Positions 34,801 to 46,556 of a stretch of DNA of 64,000 nucleotides are shown one piece after another. The DNA lies in the NCBI GenBank assembly GCA_019054805.1, contig JAHQIY010000001.1:6524501-6588500 (forward strand). The letters are read 5' to 3'. The translations under genes and the position numbers were made by a program. Position 1 is the first letter of the stretch; each line of letters opens with the position of its first letter. The stretch comes from Brachionus manjavacas (taxonomy: Eukaryota; Rotifera; Eurotatoria; Ploima; Brachionidae). Under the pieces are notes generated by a model, which was not told the origin of the DNA, did no database searches, and saw nothing but the letters and a program-made list of their open reading frames with translations.

Positions 34801-36440
34801 TTAGATACACTTAAGAGCTAGTTCCTAGGCACGCTTCATATTGAACATTAATTTTCCAAGTCATTCACCATTGTTAATGGCATCTTTTATAAGTTTAAAC
34901 AAATAGCTAATTTAACAATATTAGATTATGATTGCTTGGAGCGCTCACGACATTCTTTAGTGCTAATACTATTTCCGTCAATGCAACTAAAAAACTTTAA
35001 AGCTTTTAGGAGCATCAAAAATTTAGAATCCTTTTAAAATTTAATTTTTTTAAATTATGTAGATCTCATCTAGTTCTTAGTAAAAATTTAAAGACTTAGC
35101 TAATATTTACTAAAGCGATTTGACATAACAATAAAATAATTCTTTGCTGCTTTTGGTGTTAAACCTTTAAAAAAAACACAATTTTTATTTAATTTTATTA
35201 GTTTTTATCCAGCAAAAAAATCTTAATTTTAAATGAATTTAACTAAATTTGTATATTTAAACAATTTCTTGCAAAGTCTGGAATATAAACCAGGTTTTGA
35301 GTGAAATTCTGATAAATGGTTTTTATCTCATCTTGGAAAAAAAAATAATTTCTAAATTTAATATTTGAATTGGAAGCTGAAATTGATTGAAAAAATCATA
35401 ATGAAAAATGAGCTTAGTTTATTTGTGAAAAATATTAAACAAAAAAATCTTGAAATATTTGAATCAAATTTAAATACTTGAAGCAAATTAATTCAATTCT
35501 ATTTAATGAATAAAACTGTGGAAAAAATCGAGTTAACTAAATTTTAAAATTTTCACAAAAATCTTGAAGTAATTTTTTAATTTTAGTTTAGAAAGAAGTC
35601 TAAATAGCTAATATGTCTGAAAAAATTGTAAATTATTTTTTAATAAGACCAGTCTATCCCAAACGAAAAAGATCCTATTTTTGTTGTTCTCGTTTTGGTT
35701 CTGTTTTGATTTATGGGAGTAATTAGAAATAGAGGCGTTTTGCCCTCTAAAACAAAATTTCTTTTGTTGTGTTTTCTCTAAATTTTTGTTTAAATTCTAG
35801 GATCAAGAAAATTTAATATTTTTTCAATTTGTTAGAGATAACTTGGTCTGATAATAATTTGATTTAGCAAGAATTAATTTCCCAGAGGACTGGTTCGATA
35901 AAAAGGAATAAAATAATTCATTTTCTATTGAATCAATTCTTTTTAACTCAACATTTAGGGCATTAATACACTTGGGCAATGGAACAAGAAAAGAACTGAC
36001 AAACGCACATATCTGAGCTGAGAGTTCTGTGCGGAAAACTCAAGTTACACATCTAATGAATATTTATTCATTCGACTTGGAAGTGCTAAACAAGTAGACA
36101 AAAGGTAAACAGATTCTTAATTACAACCGGTTCTGGTTCTAAACAGTCTTAAATTTTCTATTAATAAAATTAATTAAATTTTTTTTTCTAATGAAAATTT
36201 GCATTTTATTATCTTGTTCCGCATTGAACGAATGTTCAATCATTTGCCGAAAATTTGAAGTGAAAAATGCAAATTAATTAATTAAATATTTATTACATAA
36301 AATCATGCAAATTCTTCACTAATTCCATCTAATTAAAATTGTACACACGGAACGAGATTTAAACCTAGCGGGAATTGCTGGCGTCAGTCGAGCCAAATAC
36401 TCGGTCGAATTGGCATCTTGAACCCCAATATTAGTCAAAA
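31820..36440. other. Long non-coding stretch upstream of the FE65-like gene
   Basis: About 4.6 kb with no assembled gene. A segment at about 34240-34620 is less homopolymeric than its flanks (for example CGATCCGGTGCCGAGTCG and repeated TAATCGAT-like words) and 36350-36420 is similar (GGAATTGCTGGCGTCAGTCG). These could be conserved regulatory sequence or decayed repeats; the sequence alone does not decide. Confidence 0.35.
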
Positions 36441-36448
36441 ACACTTAC

Positions 36449-36704
36449 CTTTCAGTTTGTGAGCACAATTTTCATTCTTTTTATCTAAAATAGTAAAAAA
36501 AATTAGTCTTGTTTAAAAGTTTCTGGGAGCTGTTTTGGGTCTGGTTGCAGCCTTGGGCAAGTACAATTTAGAAGACCTCTAAAAACAAAATTTATTTATG
36601 CAATTCTAAAAAATTAATGATTTTCACAATCCATTAAGGGATTCCCTTACAATCGATAGTTTTCTGATCGATATGCATAGCTTGTTATCCATCACGAATG
36701 GCTT
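36449..36704 (-). CDS. Orphan micro-exons of an unidentified gene
   Basis: Three short stretches on the minus strand have strong splice signals. 36704-36651 (54 nt) lies between TTTTTTTTCCTTCAG and GTAAGG and reads KPFVMDNKLCISIRKLSI. 36578-36513 follows TTTGTTTTTAG and reads RSSKLYLPKAATRPKTAPRN then F and a stop; phases match. 36484-36449 (36 nt) lies between TACTATTTTAG and GTAAGTG and reads KKNENCAHKLK; it could be an alternative downstream exon. All three are richer in GC than their surroundings. No family is recognised and the start of the gene was not found. Confidence 0.4.
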
Positions 36705-36714
36705 CTGAAGGAAA

Positions 36715-39060
36715 AAAAATCAATAAAGCCTAATTTATAATAATTAAATGGATTTATTGCTCTGCTGGTATGTTTAATCCGCCAAACTTGTTTTATATGT
36801 TTTTCTGAAACTATAAAATTTATGCCTTAGACAGGTTTTTGAGCGAACATTATGGAACAATTGAAGTTTTTGGAATTTTTTTCTAAGCATAAAAGGAAAT
36901 AATTTGATTTGGACTGAGATAACAAGCGGAGAAATTTGTTTAACAATATTTAAAAGAGATTATTAGTTTAGAAATAAAATCACGAAAATACATATTTGAA
37001 AATATATATATATGTTCCATTATCCTAATACAAAAAACACAAAAAGAATTTAGTATTGTTTTTCTATTTTGTTCAAGAGTCGATTCAACAACTCGAACTA
37101 AAAATTAAGGAATCTGCTCGTAACCTAAATTCTCGTTTCTAAACAAACCTTTAAATATTTTAATTTATAATTTTAAATTTAAAGCTTTGACAAAATAGAA
37201 AAAAAAAGTAAATGTAAATGCAAATTATTTTATTTTTATGAACTTAAAATGAAGAAAAAATCAATAATTTATTTTGTGATATTAGACGGGTAGTCTTATC
37301 AGATTGAATGACACTTAATAAACAATTTGAAAATTTTCTGAAACATGATTGAGTTTTTAACGCCTTGTATTATTTATCTTTCAGCTGATTTGAATCAGAA
37401 AGTTAAATATGGTGTAAACAAATGTTTCAATAGACTTCCAATTTATCAAATTTAAATTTTTTTATCTGAAAAATTATATTTTAATTAGTAAAAAAATCGA
37501 TTATTTATCCGGCCATTTTATTTAGATCAGAAAAATTTAGACTGATTTTAATGATCCGATTTTTTCGACTTTATCAGCAAAAAAATACTCGAAATTTTTA
37601 GGATTTCTAATTTTTTTTTAAAATAAAGTAAAGAAACAAGGGATTCAAAAAATTACTTGTCTTAGGTCAAAAATAAAATAAAAAAAATTGAAAAGGTTTA
37701 ACTATTTTCTTAAAATTTTGAAATAATTTGATATTTAAATATTAGTGTTGTTTTTAACCCAATTATTAATTATAAATTTTATTCATAAAGCTTTAAAAGC
37801 TCTAAAAATATTAGCTCTCTTAAATCAGATTCTAAAAGAAAATTTAGCTAAATTCTTTAGCGGACTAACAAAAATCCGTAAATAAATATTAAGTAATTTA
37901 TTTAGTTTGATTAAAGCTAATTTCCCAAAAATCCTGATATAAACGAATTCAAATATTGAAGTCTATGTTTGTTTATTGAAAATTTTTTTGTTCTCTAAAG
38001 GAAAGCTTTTGTAAAATTTTCACTTGATAAAAATAAATTAATCTAGCATTCCAATTTTCAAAATTATTATCAGAAATCAAGAGCTGCTTATGCTCTTAGA
38101 AATTTTTTTTGAAAATGTAAAAACTTTTTTTAAATCAATCTTTTCATGCCATTTCTTTCAAAGCTTTATTAAGACGAATGTTTACTCTAAGACGTTTATA
38201 TTTTGATTATATTTTTGACATGGAGTTTTGACATGAAAAATGCAAAGGCTAACAAAAACAATTATTTTCTATCTGTGTAAACAAAATCTAAAAAGGATTT
38301 TAATTATGAAAAGCGGAAATTTTACTCACTCAACTAACGAACAAAGGTGTAATTTTCATACATATTTGTTTAAAAATAAGAAGATATTGGTGTAATTACA
38401 AATTCATTCTGAAAATTCATTTTATAAAAAATAGATGAATAAACAACAAAATATCTTATTCTAAAATTTCTGAAAAAAACACTCTAAACAAAAAATGAAT
38501 CCGCCGAATTACACTTTGTCTTAAGTCCCAAATTATGTCAAAGATGTGGAACTTTTTTTTATAATTATAAAACTCAAACAAACAATCTTGAATATTTTTG
38601 AATTTTTTTGTGATTTGAATCAACATTTAGCCCATTGCTAGAAATTCTTTAGATCTATCAGCTCGACAATAAACTGGACTTGTCAGCAAAATGGAAAATG
38701 GATTTAAATTTCAAAAGATGAAATCATTTGAATAGGATGAAATATAAAAATAAAGTCAATGATTATATTAATCGTGATAACGAATACCGAATGCATTAAA
38801 GAAAATAAAATGAATAATGCTCTTTGGGGAAAAAATAGCGGAAAGATATAGGAATAATGAATACCGAATTTCCTAGATGAGAAGTTTGTATAGTTTCACC
38901 CAAATTATGGTAAAAAGTGAAAGCCAATACACACAAATCTGCAAAAGTACAATTTGTTTGATGAAATTTTTATTTTTAACAAGGAACATATAATTAAAAT
39001 TTTAAAATAAAATTGTTTTTTAATCATGAAAACTCGTAATGATTTAAACCGACTCATGAA
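36715..39060. other. Non-coding AT-rich stretch
   Basis: No gene assembled. If the micro-exons at 36.5 kb are real, their upstream partners should lie here or further up on the minus strand. A minus-strand open stretch near 38640-38690 is slightly richer in GC but lacks clear splice sites. Confidence 0.3.
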
Positions 39061-39067
39061 AAATTGG

Positions 39068-39853
39068 ATTTATCTTTGTATTATTTTAAATAATTTTGAT
39101 GTAGTATATTTCTCATGTTATGTAGATTTTAAAAATAAAATAATTAAAAAAATTTTCTCTCAATCCATTGATAAAATTGATTTTAATCATTTTTTAAAAA
39201 TAAATAGAGCCAAAACGAAAGTTATAAACACCAAATTGGATGCCCCGATCACCATCGATGGTATACAAATCGAGTATGTAAGTGAATTCACATACTTAGG
39301 AATCACTATCAGTACAGCGTTGGGAACACACAGAGACATTCAGAATAGACTCGCCAAAGCAAAAAGTGCCTTTGCTAGACTCCGACCAGTATGGAAACCA
39401 AACAGCTACAGCAAGGAAAAAAAACTTAAACTATGCAACAGTGTAGTAAAAGCAATACTGATGTACGGAATTAAATGCTGGGGGATGTGTGAATTTGACA
39501 GGAAAAGCCTTAACACCTTCCACACTGGAAGCCTGAGGTGGATTCTGGGGATACGTTGGCCTGAGACATTGTCGAATGCTGACCTATACAGAAGAAAAAG
39601 TTCAGAGCCATTTAGAACAAAAGAATGCGATGGCTCGGCACGGATACCAAAAAAAGTCCTTAAAATACTCTTAAAATTAAAAATTAAAAATTAAATGAAT
39701 TTTTCAAAAAATGATTTAATACATTTAAATTTAAAAATCGATTTTTTTCAATGGATTGGGAGAATATTTTTTTTAATTAATTTTTTTTTTTAAATCTACA
39801 TAACATGTGAAGTATGCTACATCAAAATTATTTAAAATAATACAAAGATAAAT
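39068..39853. mobile_element. Foldback element enclosing an RTE fragment
   Basis: About 130-bp arms at 39068-39200 and 39715-39853 are inverted copies. The left arm begins ATTTATCTTTGTATTATTTT and contains GATGTAGTATATTTCTCATG; the right arm, reversed, gives the same with few changes (GATGTAGCATACTTCACATG). Both contain the word CAATCCATTGA. Ends may use a TA target (TA then TCTTTG), consistent with a Tc1/mariner-type MITE, but the exact boundary is ambiguous. The centre is not MITE-like: it holds a retrotransposon coding fragment (separate entry). The insertion thus either captured or was invaded by an RTE piece. Confidence 0.75.
39205..39640 (+). pseudogene. RTE-clade retrotransposon fragment
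   Basis: Encodes INRAKTKVINTKLDAPITID, SEFTYLGITIST, HRDIQNRLAKAKSAFARLRP, KLKLCNSVVKAILMYGIKCW and LRWILGIRWPETLSNADLYR. These are the conserved post-polymerase blocks of RTE-type LINEs (the NxxKTK block, FxYLGSxIS, LYxSxVxxxLxYGxExW). The catalytic RT core is absent. The frame remains open through the adjoining arm of the foldback element, giving a 222-codon frame by chance. Good preservation suggests fairly recent capture. Confidence 0.8.
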
Positions 39854-39859
39854 TTTGAT

Positions 39860-42455
39860 ATCTAAAGATAAACTAATATTAATTCAAGAAAGAAATTTAA
39901 AATGGCTTTGAAACCGGTAGAAGCGTTCGAAGAAACTAAAAGCAAGCACTTAATCACAAAAAATGTGATCTTTTAATCACATAGACCATCATTTTTATTT
40001 AAGAAAAATACATAAAACACATTTAAAACATTTAAATACATTTGAATATATTTTATAGTAAAAAAAATGTTTTGGAAGTTTAACTTCTTTTCAGGACTAT
40101 TTAATCATATTCCTTCTTTATTTTCTAAGATAAACTGTTTTGAATTAACTTTTTTTTTAGATAGCCTTAAAAAAAAAAAAAACGCATCGAAGCAAATTTG
40201 GAATTTTTCTATTTTATTCATTTTAAATTTACAGAATTACTCATTCCTACCCTCTTGCTCAGACACCACTTTAAATATTTGAAATTTCAAAGAAATCAAT
40301 TAATTAATTAATTAGTTGTTTTTATTTTTTGTGGAATAAATTTAAAAAATATTCTGAAAATAATTTAGTTTCTAAAAAAAATTGATCTTGTAAATGGGAT
40401 AAAAAAATAGCCCAAAGCCACTTGTTGAACAAGAAAACTTATGACTTTACATATTTTGAGTATTTTTCATGTCGAGGATTATAAACTTAGATTTTTAAAT
40501 ATTTTTCGAATGTAAGTTTTTTTGATCATAACTTTTAATAAAAACTATTTTGATATAAATGAATACCAAAGTCAAATAAGAATATTTGGAACACGAAAAT
40601 ATGAGGTGCCACTCTGAAATAAATTGATAAAACTTTTCATTTCGTCAGTAATCTTTTTAGATTGTAACTAGTGCAAACAGTAAATGAGAAGATAGACAAT
40701 TAATTTCAATTACTAAAAGCAACAATATCTTAGTTCATAATTTTAGCCTAAACTTTGACTCTCAAATTAATCTCAGCAAATTGTTTATTGATGGACAAGT
40801 TCGAAAAAAAAAAATAAAAAAAATAATTTCCATTCTAGGTTGCATCAAAATGTTTTTCCTTCGTGACTAAAGAACACTTTAATGCAAATTTTTTTATTGT
40901 ATTATTATTTCAAGAAAATAAATCATAATTTAAAACGTAAGGAAATCTGAATGCCATAAATTAAAATGAGGTTTTGCAAAAAATCAACCATTTTACATCA
41001 CAGACATATTTTATAAAATTACACTTTTTAAAAAATAAAGAATTAATTGTTTTTACTCCAAAATTAATATAATAAACAATCCATATACATTCCAAATAAC
41101 AAAATCGATAATCAACAAAGCAAAGAAACTTGCCATTGACCACGATCCGATGTGGTCATTGATGATGGTGATGGAAATTTTGAGGAACATAATAAAAATC
41201 ATAATGAACTTGATATTGATTAATAAAATCCAGTTTTTGAAAAAAATATTTTAATAAGCGTGATTATTAGACATTGTAAATTTTGAACAAAAATCAAAAA
41301 ACTTGAAAATTTTTTTTAAAACCCTTTTTTAAAAATTTTTTTTGCTGAATTTTTTCAGATGACTGATTTTATCACTAAAATCGATTTAGAAACTCACCAT
41401 TGAAATTTGGTACATAAATCAAGAAAAAAATATTGAAATTAACACTTTTTGTGTTCTAAAACTTAAATTTGGTTTCTGTGAAGTTTTTCAGTCCAAACAT
41501 CATTTTAACAAACAAAATCTTTCAGATTTCAAATTTTCTGAAAATTTTTTTTGCAAAAAAAAATAATAATTTTAATACATAATTAAATTAAGTGAAGGAA
41601 TTTTTTTAATTCAAAATATTTACTTTTTACTTCTTTCGAAGTGCACTGACTTGCATCTTGAAGTCAGCATATTTTTACAAAAAAATTTTAATGGTACACA
41701 AAAAATTTTTGGCAATAAAGAATAATCTGTCTATCCTGTTATTTTTTTTTTAAATTAAAAATACGTTCGAAATAAAAAAGTTAAAAATATTTCATCTTTC
41801 ATTCAAAAATAATTTCATGCATAGCTTGTAAATATAATTTTTGATTTTCTCAAAAATCACTACGGATTCTTAAAAAAAATTTTCCGGGGAATTTTAAAAA
41901 ATAATCTAAAAGCATGCATTTAGATCTTTCAAGATTTAAAATAATTCTGTTCATTATCATAGAGATTATTTGATTAATATTGAATTTAATTATTAAATTG
42001 AGTTTAAATTTAGAGTAAGACGCTGATGTATGCTTAAAACTTTACTTGTTCTAATTTTTCAAAATATACTTAAATATACACTAGAATCCTATTACAAACA
42101 AAATAAGATGGGATGAATTTCTAATAAAAAATGTCGAAAATTTTACTAATCTAAAAGATAAGATATCTATATTTACCGATTACAAAAAAAGGATTAATAC
42201 TGAACAAATTTGCTTTATCTTTGAGATAAGACAGGTTGTCGAAATAAAGAGAACAGGACATGTCTGTTCCGAGTAGACTATAAAACCGATTCAAAATTTG
42301 ACCATTTTCTCATTAGAAAATTAATTTGAAAAATTCGATAAAAACACGTTCGTAAATCTCGGTTATCAAGGATTAGATTAATTGTAAAGAGAAATTTTTA
42401 TATCTAATCCTCGGATTTATTCAGTTTTAAAAAGAGAAGATTTTTTACTCCTCAT
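39860..42455. other. Non-coding AT-rich stretch
   Basis: No gene, RNA or paired repeat recognised. The final 100 bases are presumably the promoter of the Ly6-type gene. Confidence 0.4.
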
Positions 42456-42464
42456 TTCAAAATA

Positions 42465-43013
42465 ATGAAATCTCAAGTCTTAACTTTTGCTCTAATTTTT
42501 TGCGTCTTAATCCAAAATGGTATTTTCTGAATAAAAAAAGGGCTAGGATAAAATTTTTTACTTTTAGCTTTGGGTCAATTTTTGGGCTTTGGCGCAAATA
42601 TTATCATGTGCTGGCGATGTGAAGACAGTGAGTGCAACAGATACTTTGATTTTACACAACACACTGCTGAGCAATGTGATGGGAAATGCTGGAAGTCGTA
42701 TGAGATAATCGAGGCCAAGACAAAGGAAGAGCGCGAACAAGCTGTTGGTAAGTAATTCAGCAAGTTTTTGTAAATGTTGACATCATTTTTGTCTGTAGAA
42801 ACCCCAGCCAGCCGAAGGTGCTTTACAAGTGATGAACTAATGAAAGCAAATGCAATCGGCATAAACACTGCCAATGGATGCCGGGATATAAAAATGAGAG
42901 AAAAGGTTAAGCATTTTTGCTTCTGCGATTCTGATATGTGTAACACAAGCACCACACTATTTCCAAAAGTTAGCTTTATGTATATCATTGGATTATCATT
43001 ATACTATTTTTAG
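42465..43013 (+). CDS. Ly6/uPAR three-finger protein, secreted and GPI-anchored
   Basis: Three exons, 42465-42519, 42568-42747 and 42799-43013, with introns of 48 and 51 bp, encode 149 residues. A signal peptide (MKSQVLTFALIFCVLIQNAL) is split from the mature domain by intron 1, as is typical of this family. The mature part has ten cysteines in the order CxxC, C, C, C, C, C, CxC, C and closes with the diagnostic CN (DMCNTS). The C-terminus is a hydrophobic tail (FMYIIGLSLYYF) preceded by small residues, a GPI-attachment signal. Members regulate ion channels, receptors or septate junctions at the cell surface; the target here is unknown. AATAAA at about 43062. Confidence 0.9.
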
Positions 43014-43079
43014 AATATATTTTTATCATTTTTTATATAGAAAAATATTCACAAAATTGTTAATAAATGTGAAGCGTAT

Positions 43080-43715
43080 TTTTTGTTTGTTTAATTTCTA
43101 TTTAGTTGAGCAATTAAAAAAAAAACATTATAAATACATGTGGCTGATAGGAAAAAAATAGACTGATTTGTAAATAAAATGCAAATAAAAAATTCTAAGA
43201 ATAAAAAAAGGATAATTAAATTGCTAATGAAAATTTTAGCCCGGATTAATTTTAAATGTGTTGCTAGCATGGATTTTGAAATGAATAGTAATCTAACTTC
43301 TGAATGAAATTATTCTATTTCAATCAAGTCAATTGATTTAATCGACAAAAATGCTTTGTTAACTATTTGATTTTTTTTGTAAAACAATTGTTTTAATAAA
43401 TGATATTTTTAGTTAATAATCTAAAATTTAATCAAAAATTTCTTAATACAATAGTTAATAAATCCGGCTTTGATTATGAAATATTTTATTTAATAATAAT
43501 TGTTATCAAGGAATATTTGAATATTTTTGTTCATATTTTTATACTATAGGTATAACTTTTGCTATAAAAATAAGAATTTAAAATTTAAATAGATAAATTT
43601 AATATTAAAATATATTTTTCAGTTGTGCTTTAGTCAGTAAACTTGGTTAATTAAAAATTAACAAGATGCTCTATCAAATATCAATGCAGCCTGATAAAAA
43701 GCAAAACAGTTTTTT
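43080..43715. other. Non-coding spacer
   Basis: AT-rich sequence between the Ly6 gene and the LINE fragment; nothing recognised. Confidence 0.4.
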
Positions 43716-43717
43716 AT

Positions 43718-44940
43718 TTTATCTATTGGTTTATATGTACCTAGCAAATGCTCCTTCAGAATAAAAATCAAAAATCAAAAAAGAATAATTAAAATAAAAT
43801 TAAATAAAATCAAAAATCAAGAATAAAAGAAGAAATCGTTTGGTGGCAATTACACAATGGAATCGGGTATATGATATATCTTAATTCGAAACCTCCTCCA
43901 ACTAAAAAAATGTTAAATGTTGAATGAAGAAATTATCTAATTCAGTGAATAAGATAAGAATGAATACTCTATTCTCCGTCAAAAGCTTTAGCTATGCCGA
44001 AATTTGAACAACATACCTTTTTTTTAAATTAAAATATTGCTATTTTTTGAATAAGAATCAATGCGCCTTTGATTTCAAAATCCAAATTGCTCCTAAATAA
44101 GTAAGCTGTTATTTCCAAGAAAATTGTATATTCCAGAGTTAATTATGTATTCAAGTAACTCTCCAAGACAACTTGTCATACTAATTGGAAGATAGCTTGT
44201 AGGGTCCTGAGTCGGAGAAGTTTTCTTAGGGATCATAATTGAACTTGCTATTTTGCAGGATTCTATTTTTAATTTAACTAAATTTAAGCAAAATTTGATA
44301 TAAATTTAGATAAAGGAAAAAAAAATGTGTAAAAAATTATTATTTATCTAAACTCCAAGTCTTTGGTGGTAACTATTCTTAAAATAGATTTGAAAAACTT
44401 CCTCCCTATACAAGGACCAAATTTAATTATTTTGCATTTGTCATTAGAGATTAAATTTGGTACTTGTGTAGAGCTCGATTTATTTCCATCACATAGTCTA
44501 ATTTGACACTTTTTTAAAGATAGTGGAAATGAATCAGGCTCAGCGCTTGCTAAGCACTTTCAATAAGCAACTGGAGTAGTTGGAGTTTTAGACTGTTCGC
44601 TTTTATTCACCATTTCTTATTTCCTGACATAGATTTTTCAATGATACTTACTCCATAAATTTTTGATTACATTGCTTTGAGAAGAACAATTTGGCAAATA
44701 ACACCCTTTGCATAAAGAAAACCGTCAAAAAACTAGTCTTCTTTTATTATATATTTCAATATATTATTTCCTTATCATTCCTTTTTTCGAAGTTTTGTTT
44801 TTTCTTTTAGAAGCTGAAACTTTCAGTTTCCTCATTATATTTTTCGCAATTCTAAGAAGTTCAAGCGCTTGGAAGGCGTCTTTTCTTCAAGATATGGTCC
44901 AAAAAAAGCAATTTTATGAAAGTAATTATTTAATTTAAGT
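43718..44940 (-). mobile_element. CR1/Jockey-like LINE, internally deleted
   Basis: Read on the minus strand: KNCFFWTISRRKDAFQALEL (44.9 kb), then NLCDGNKSSSTQVPNL, then RT domain start IMIPKKTSPTQDPTSYLPIS and TSCLGELLEYIIN (44.2 kb), EQFGF and FGIAKAFDGE with stops, then an abrupt jump near 43920 to the C-terminal piece GFELRYIIYPIPLCNCHQTI and the 3' UTR with GAAGGAGCATTTGC at about 43752. Same family as 7868-8290. The catalytic YxDD region is deleted. Several stop codons. Confidence 0.7.
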
Positions 44941-45483
44941 AGATTATGAATTGTAATAGTTAATCAGCTTGATCTTCAATTTATTTTACAAAAAAAGAGA
45001 TAATATTTCTAAAAAAGAAACCAACATCGTGCATATTGAGGCTTTTAATAAACTTAAATTACAAACAGTCTCGAATCGACTTTTTGAGTTGAGTGAAAGA
45101 TATCTTGGGACCTGACTGAGTCATTCTATTCCATTGGTTGTCAGACTGGTGGAGGAATACAAAGAAGGTTTCGAATCGAGATATATTGAATACCCAACTC
45201 CATTGTATAATTGCTACCTTACTATTTCCTCTTTTTTTCCTGAAGCTTCAACTATGTAAATATGTGCCACATGTAACAATCCAATTCAATATACAGTCGA
45301 TCCTCTGTATAACGAACCTCCATATAACGAAATCCCGATATAACGAACTAGAACAAAAAAACGAGTAATACTTTTCTTAAGAAAAAAACCTTTATATAAC
45401 GAATTTAAAAAAAATGACATCCGTTACTTAACACCTTGAGAATAAAAAATAGTAAATAAATACTTGACAATTGACAGATAAAA

Positions 45484-45654
45484 ATGAATGAAAAGCAAGT
45501 TTGCAAAAAGAGAAAATGTATATCTCTTGAAGTCAAGATAGAAATTATAAAAAAGCATACTGAGCAAAAAATAACCACTTCAAAGCTGGCCAAAGAATAC
45601 AACGTTAATGCTTCTACAATTTCTACCATTTTGTCGTCGAAAGCAAAAATTTAG
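45484..45654 (+). pseudogene. pogo-type HTH (Psq/CENP-B N-like) transposase fragment
   Basis: ATG 45484 to TAG 45652-45654, 56 residues: ISLEVKIEIIKKHTEQKITT then SKLAKEYNVNASTISTILSS. This is the Psq-type helix-turn-helix that opens pogo/Tigger transposases and CENP-B (lxxKxxIIxxxE..xsxxxlAkxygVxxSTvsxilk). The CENP-B DNA-binding second half and the DDE domain are absent. As a short intact frame it could still encode a DNA-binding peptide recognising the element's own ends, but nothing shows expression. Confidence 0.8.
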
Positions 45655-45685
45655 AACATTACTTAACCCGTCCAGAGAATTAATG

Positions 45686-46047
45686 GGTTTTGTGAAATTC
45701 AGTACAAAATGAAAAAAAGAACAGAAAAAATGTAAAATAATTGAATAACTTTTTTTCTAAAGGTTTTAACTTAGTTCTGTAAATGCAACATAGTGCAACT
45801 TTCAAAGTTGCATCAAATATCAAAACCTGCTAAATTTGCAGAGTTATGCAGAAATTAAATTTCAATATAATCGAGCGTGGTACACTTTGCAGAGATTCTG
45901 CACACCATTAGCAGACTTTTACAGTTGATGCAACTTTGAATGTTGCACCATGCTACATTTACAGAATTTATTTTAAACTTTTAGATAAGAAGTTATTAAA
46001 TTTATTAATACTTTGTTCTGTTCTTTTGTACTGAACTTCACAAAACC
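45686..46047. mobile_element. Palindromic MITE with 9-bp target duplication
   Basis: 362-bp element nested inside the pogo copy. Flanked on both sides by GAATTAATG (45677-45685 and 46048-46056), a 9-bp target-site duplication. Arms are long and inverted: GGTTTTGTGAAATTCAGTAC on the left pairs with GGTTTTGTGAAGTTCAGTAC from the right, and the inner blocks CTGTAAATGCAACATAGTGC and CTGTAAATGTAGCATGGTGC pair likewise. Length of the duplication and the G-rich ends suggest a Mutator-like (MULE) non-autonomous element; this superfamily call is an inference. Confidence 0.75.
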
Positions 46048-46556
46048 GAATTAATGTAATTAAATTATTATTTAATATTGAAAATTTTATAATTGAAAGT
46101 AGCTTTACCAAACAACCATCTATTACCGATTTTTTTCAAAAAAATTAAATTTTTGTTTTTTCTCACATTTTTATATTAGATTTTTAATCAATAAAATTTG
46201 GTTTAAATTTTTTTGTACCTATCATTTTATACGGGAATTTCGATATAACGAATACCGAATTTTCCGCCCAAGTTGTTCGTTATACCGAGGATTGACTGTA
46301 TGTCATTTCAACTTTCTTTTCATTTTATTTTAGCTTATTTTACTTTATTTATTTTATTTGATCTCATTTTATACTTATCAAATAAGATCAAATAAAAATT
46401 TAATTTATCCAGAACCAGTAACTTTTGAACCTGCTACTCGGAATGAAATTCGCTAAAGCGTAAGGTGTAGATTTATAACTTAAGTTGTTCTCAATTTATG
46501 TTAGATTAAATGAAGGAATTAGGGTAGAAAAGTCGAGATCAAAATTTTTAAGGTAC

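Larger units (their letters stand above)
45294..46298 (+). mobile_element. pogo/Tigger-type DNA transposon, internally deleted
   Basis: About 1005 bp bounded by TA dinucleotides (45292-45293, 46299-46300). Terminal inverted repeats start CAGTCGATCCTCTGTATAAC and, reversed from the right, CAGTCAATCCTCGGTATAAC, with further TATAACGAA subterminal repeats. CAG ends, TA target and these repeats are typical of the pogo/Tigger branch of Tc1/mariner. Inside is the N-terminal DNA-binding part of a pogo transposase (separate entry); the rest of the transposase is missing and replaced by a palindromic MITE. Confidence 0.88.
45005..46410 (+). mobile_element. LINE 3' end split by a nested pogo element
   Basis: Plus-strand copy of the LINE tail: NRLFELSERYLGT (45080-45115), IPLVVRLVEEYKEGFESRYI (45130-45190), then the 3' UTR reaching 45293. 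It resumes at 46299 (TGTCATTTCAACTTTCTTTT), matching the uninterrupted copy at 7868-8290 where the equivalent junction is continuous. The insertion 45294-46298 is a separate element. Stop codons show the LINE was already dead or is a 5'-truncated copy. Confidence 0.8.

Noticed and set aside
40067-40282. 71-codon plus-strand frame
   Set aside because: Composition is that of random AT sequence with homopolymers; no splice or start context.
44708-44938. 76-codon plus-strand frame with hydrophobic stretch
   Set aside because: Antisense to a LINE polyprotein segment recognised on the minus strand.
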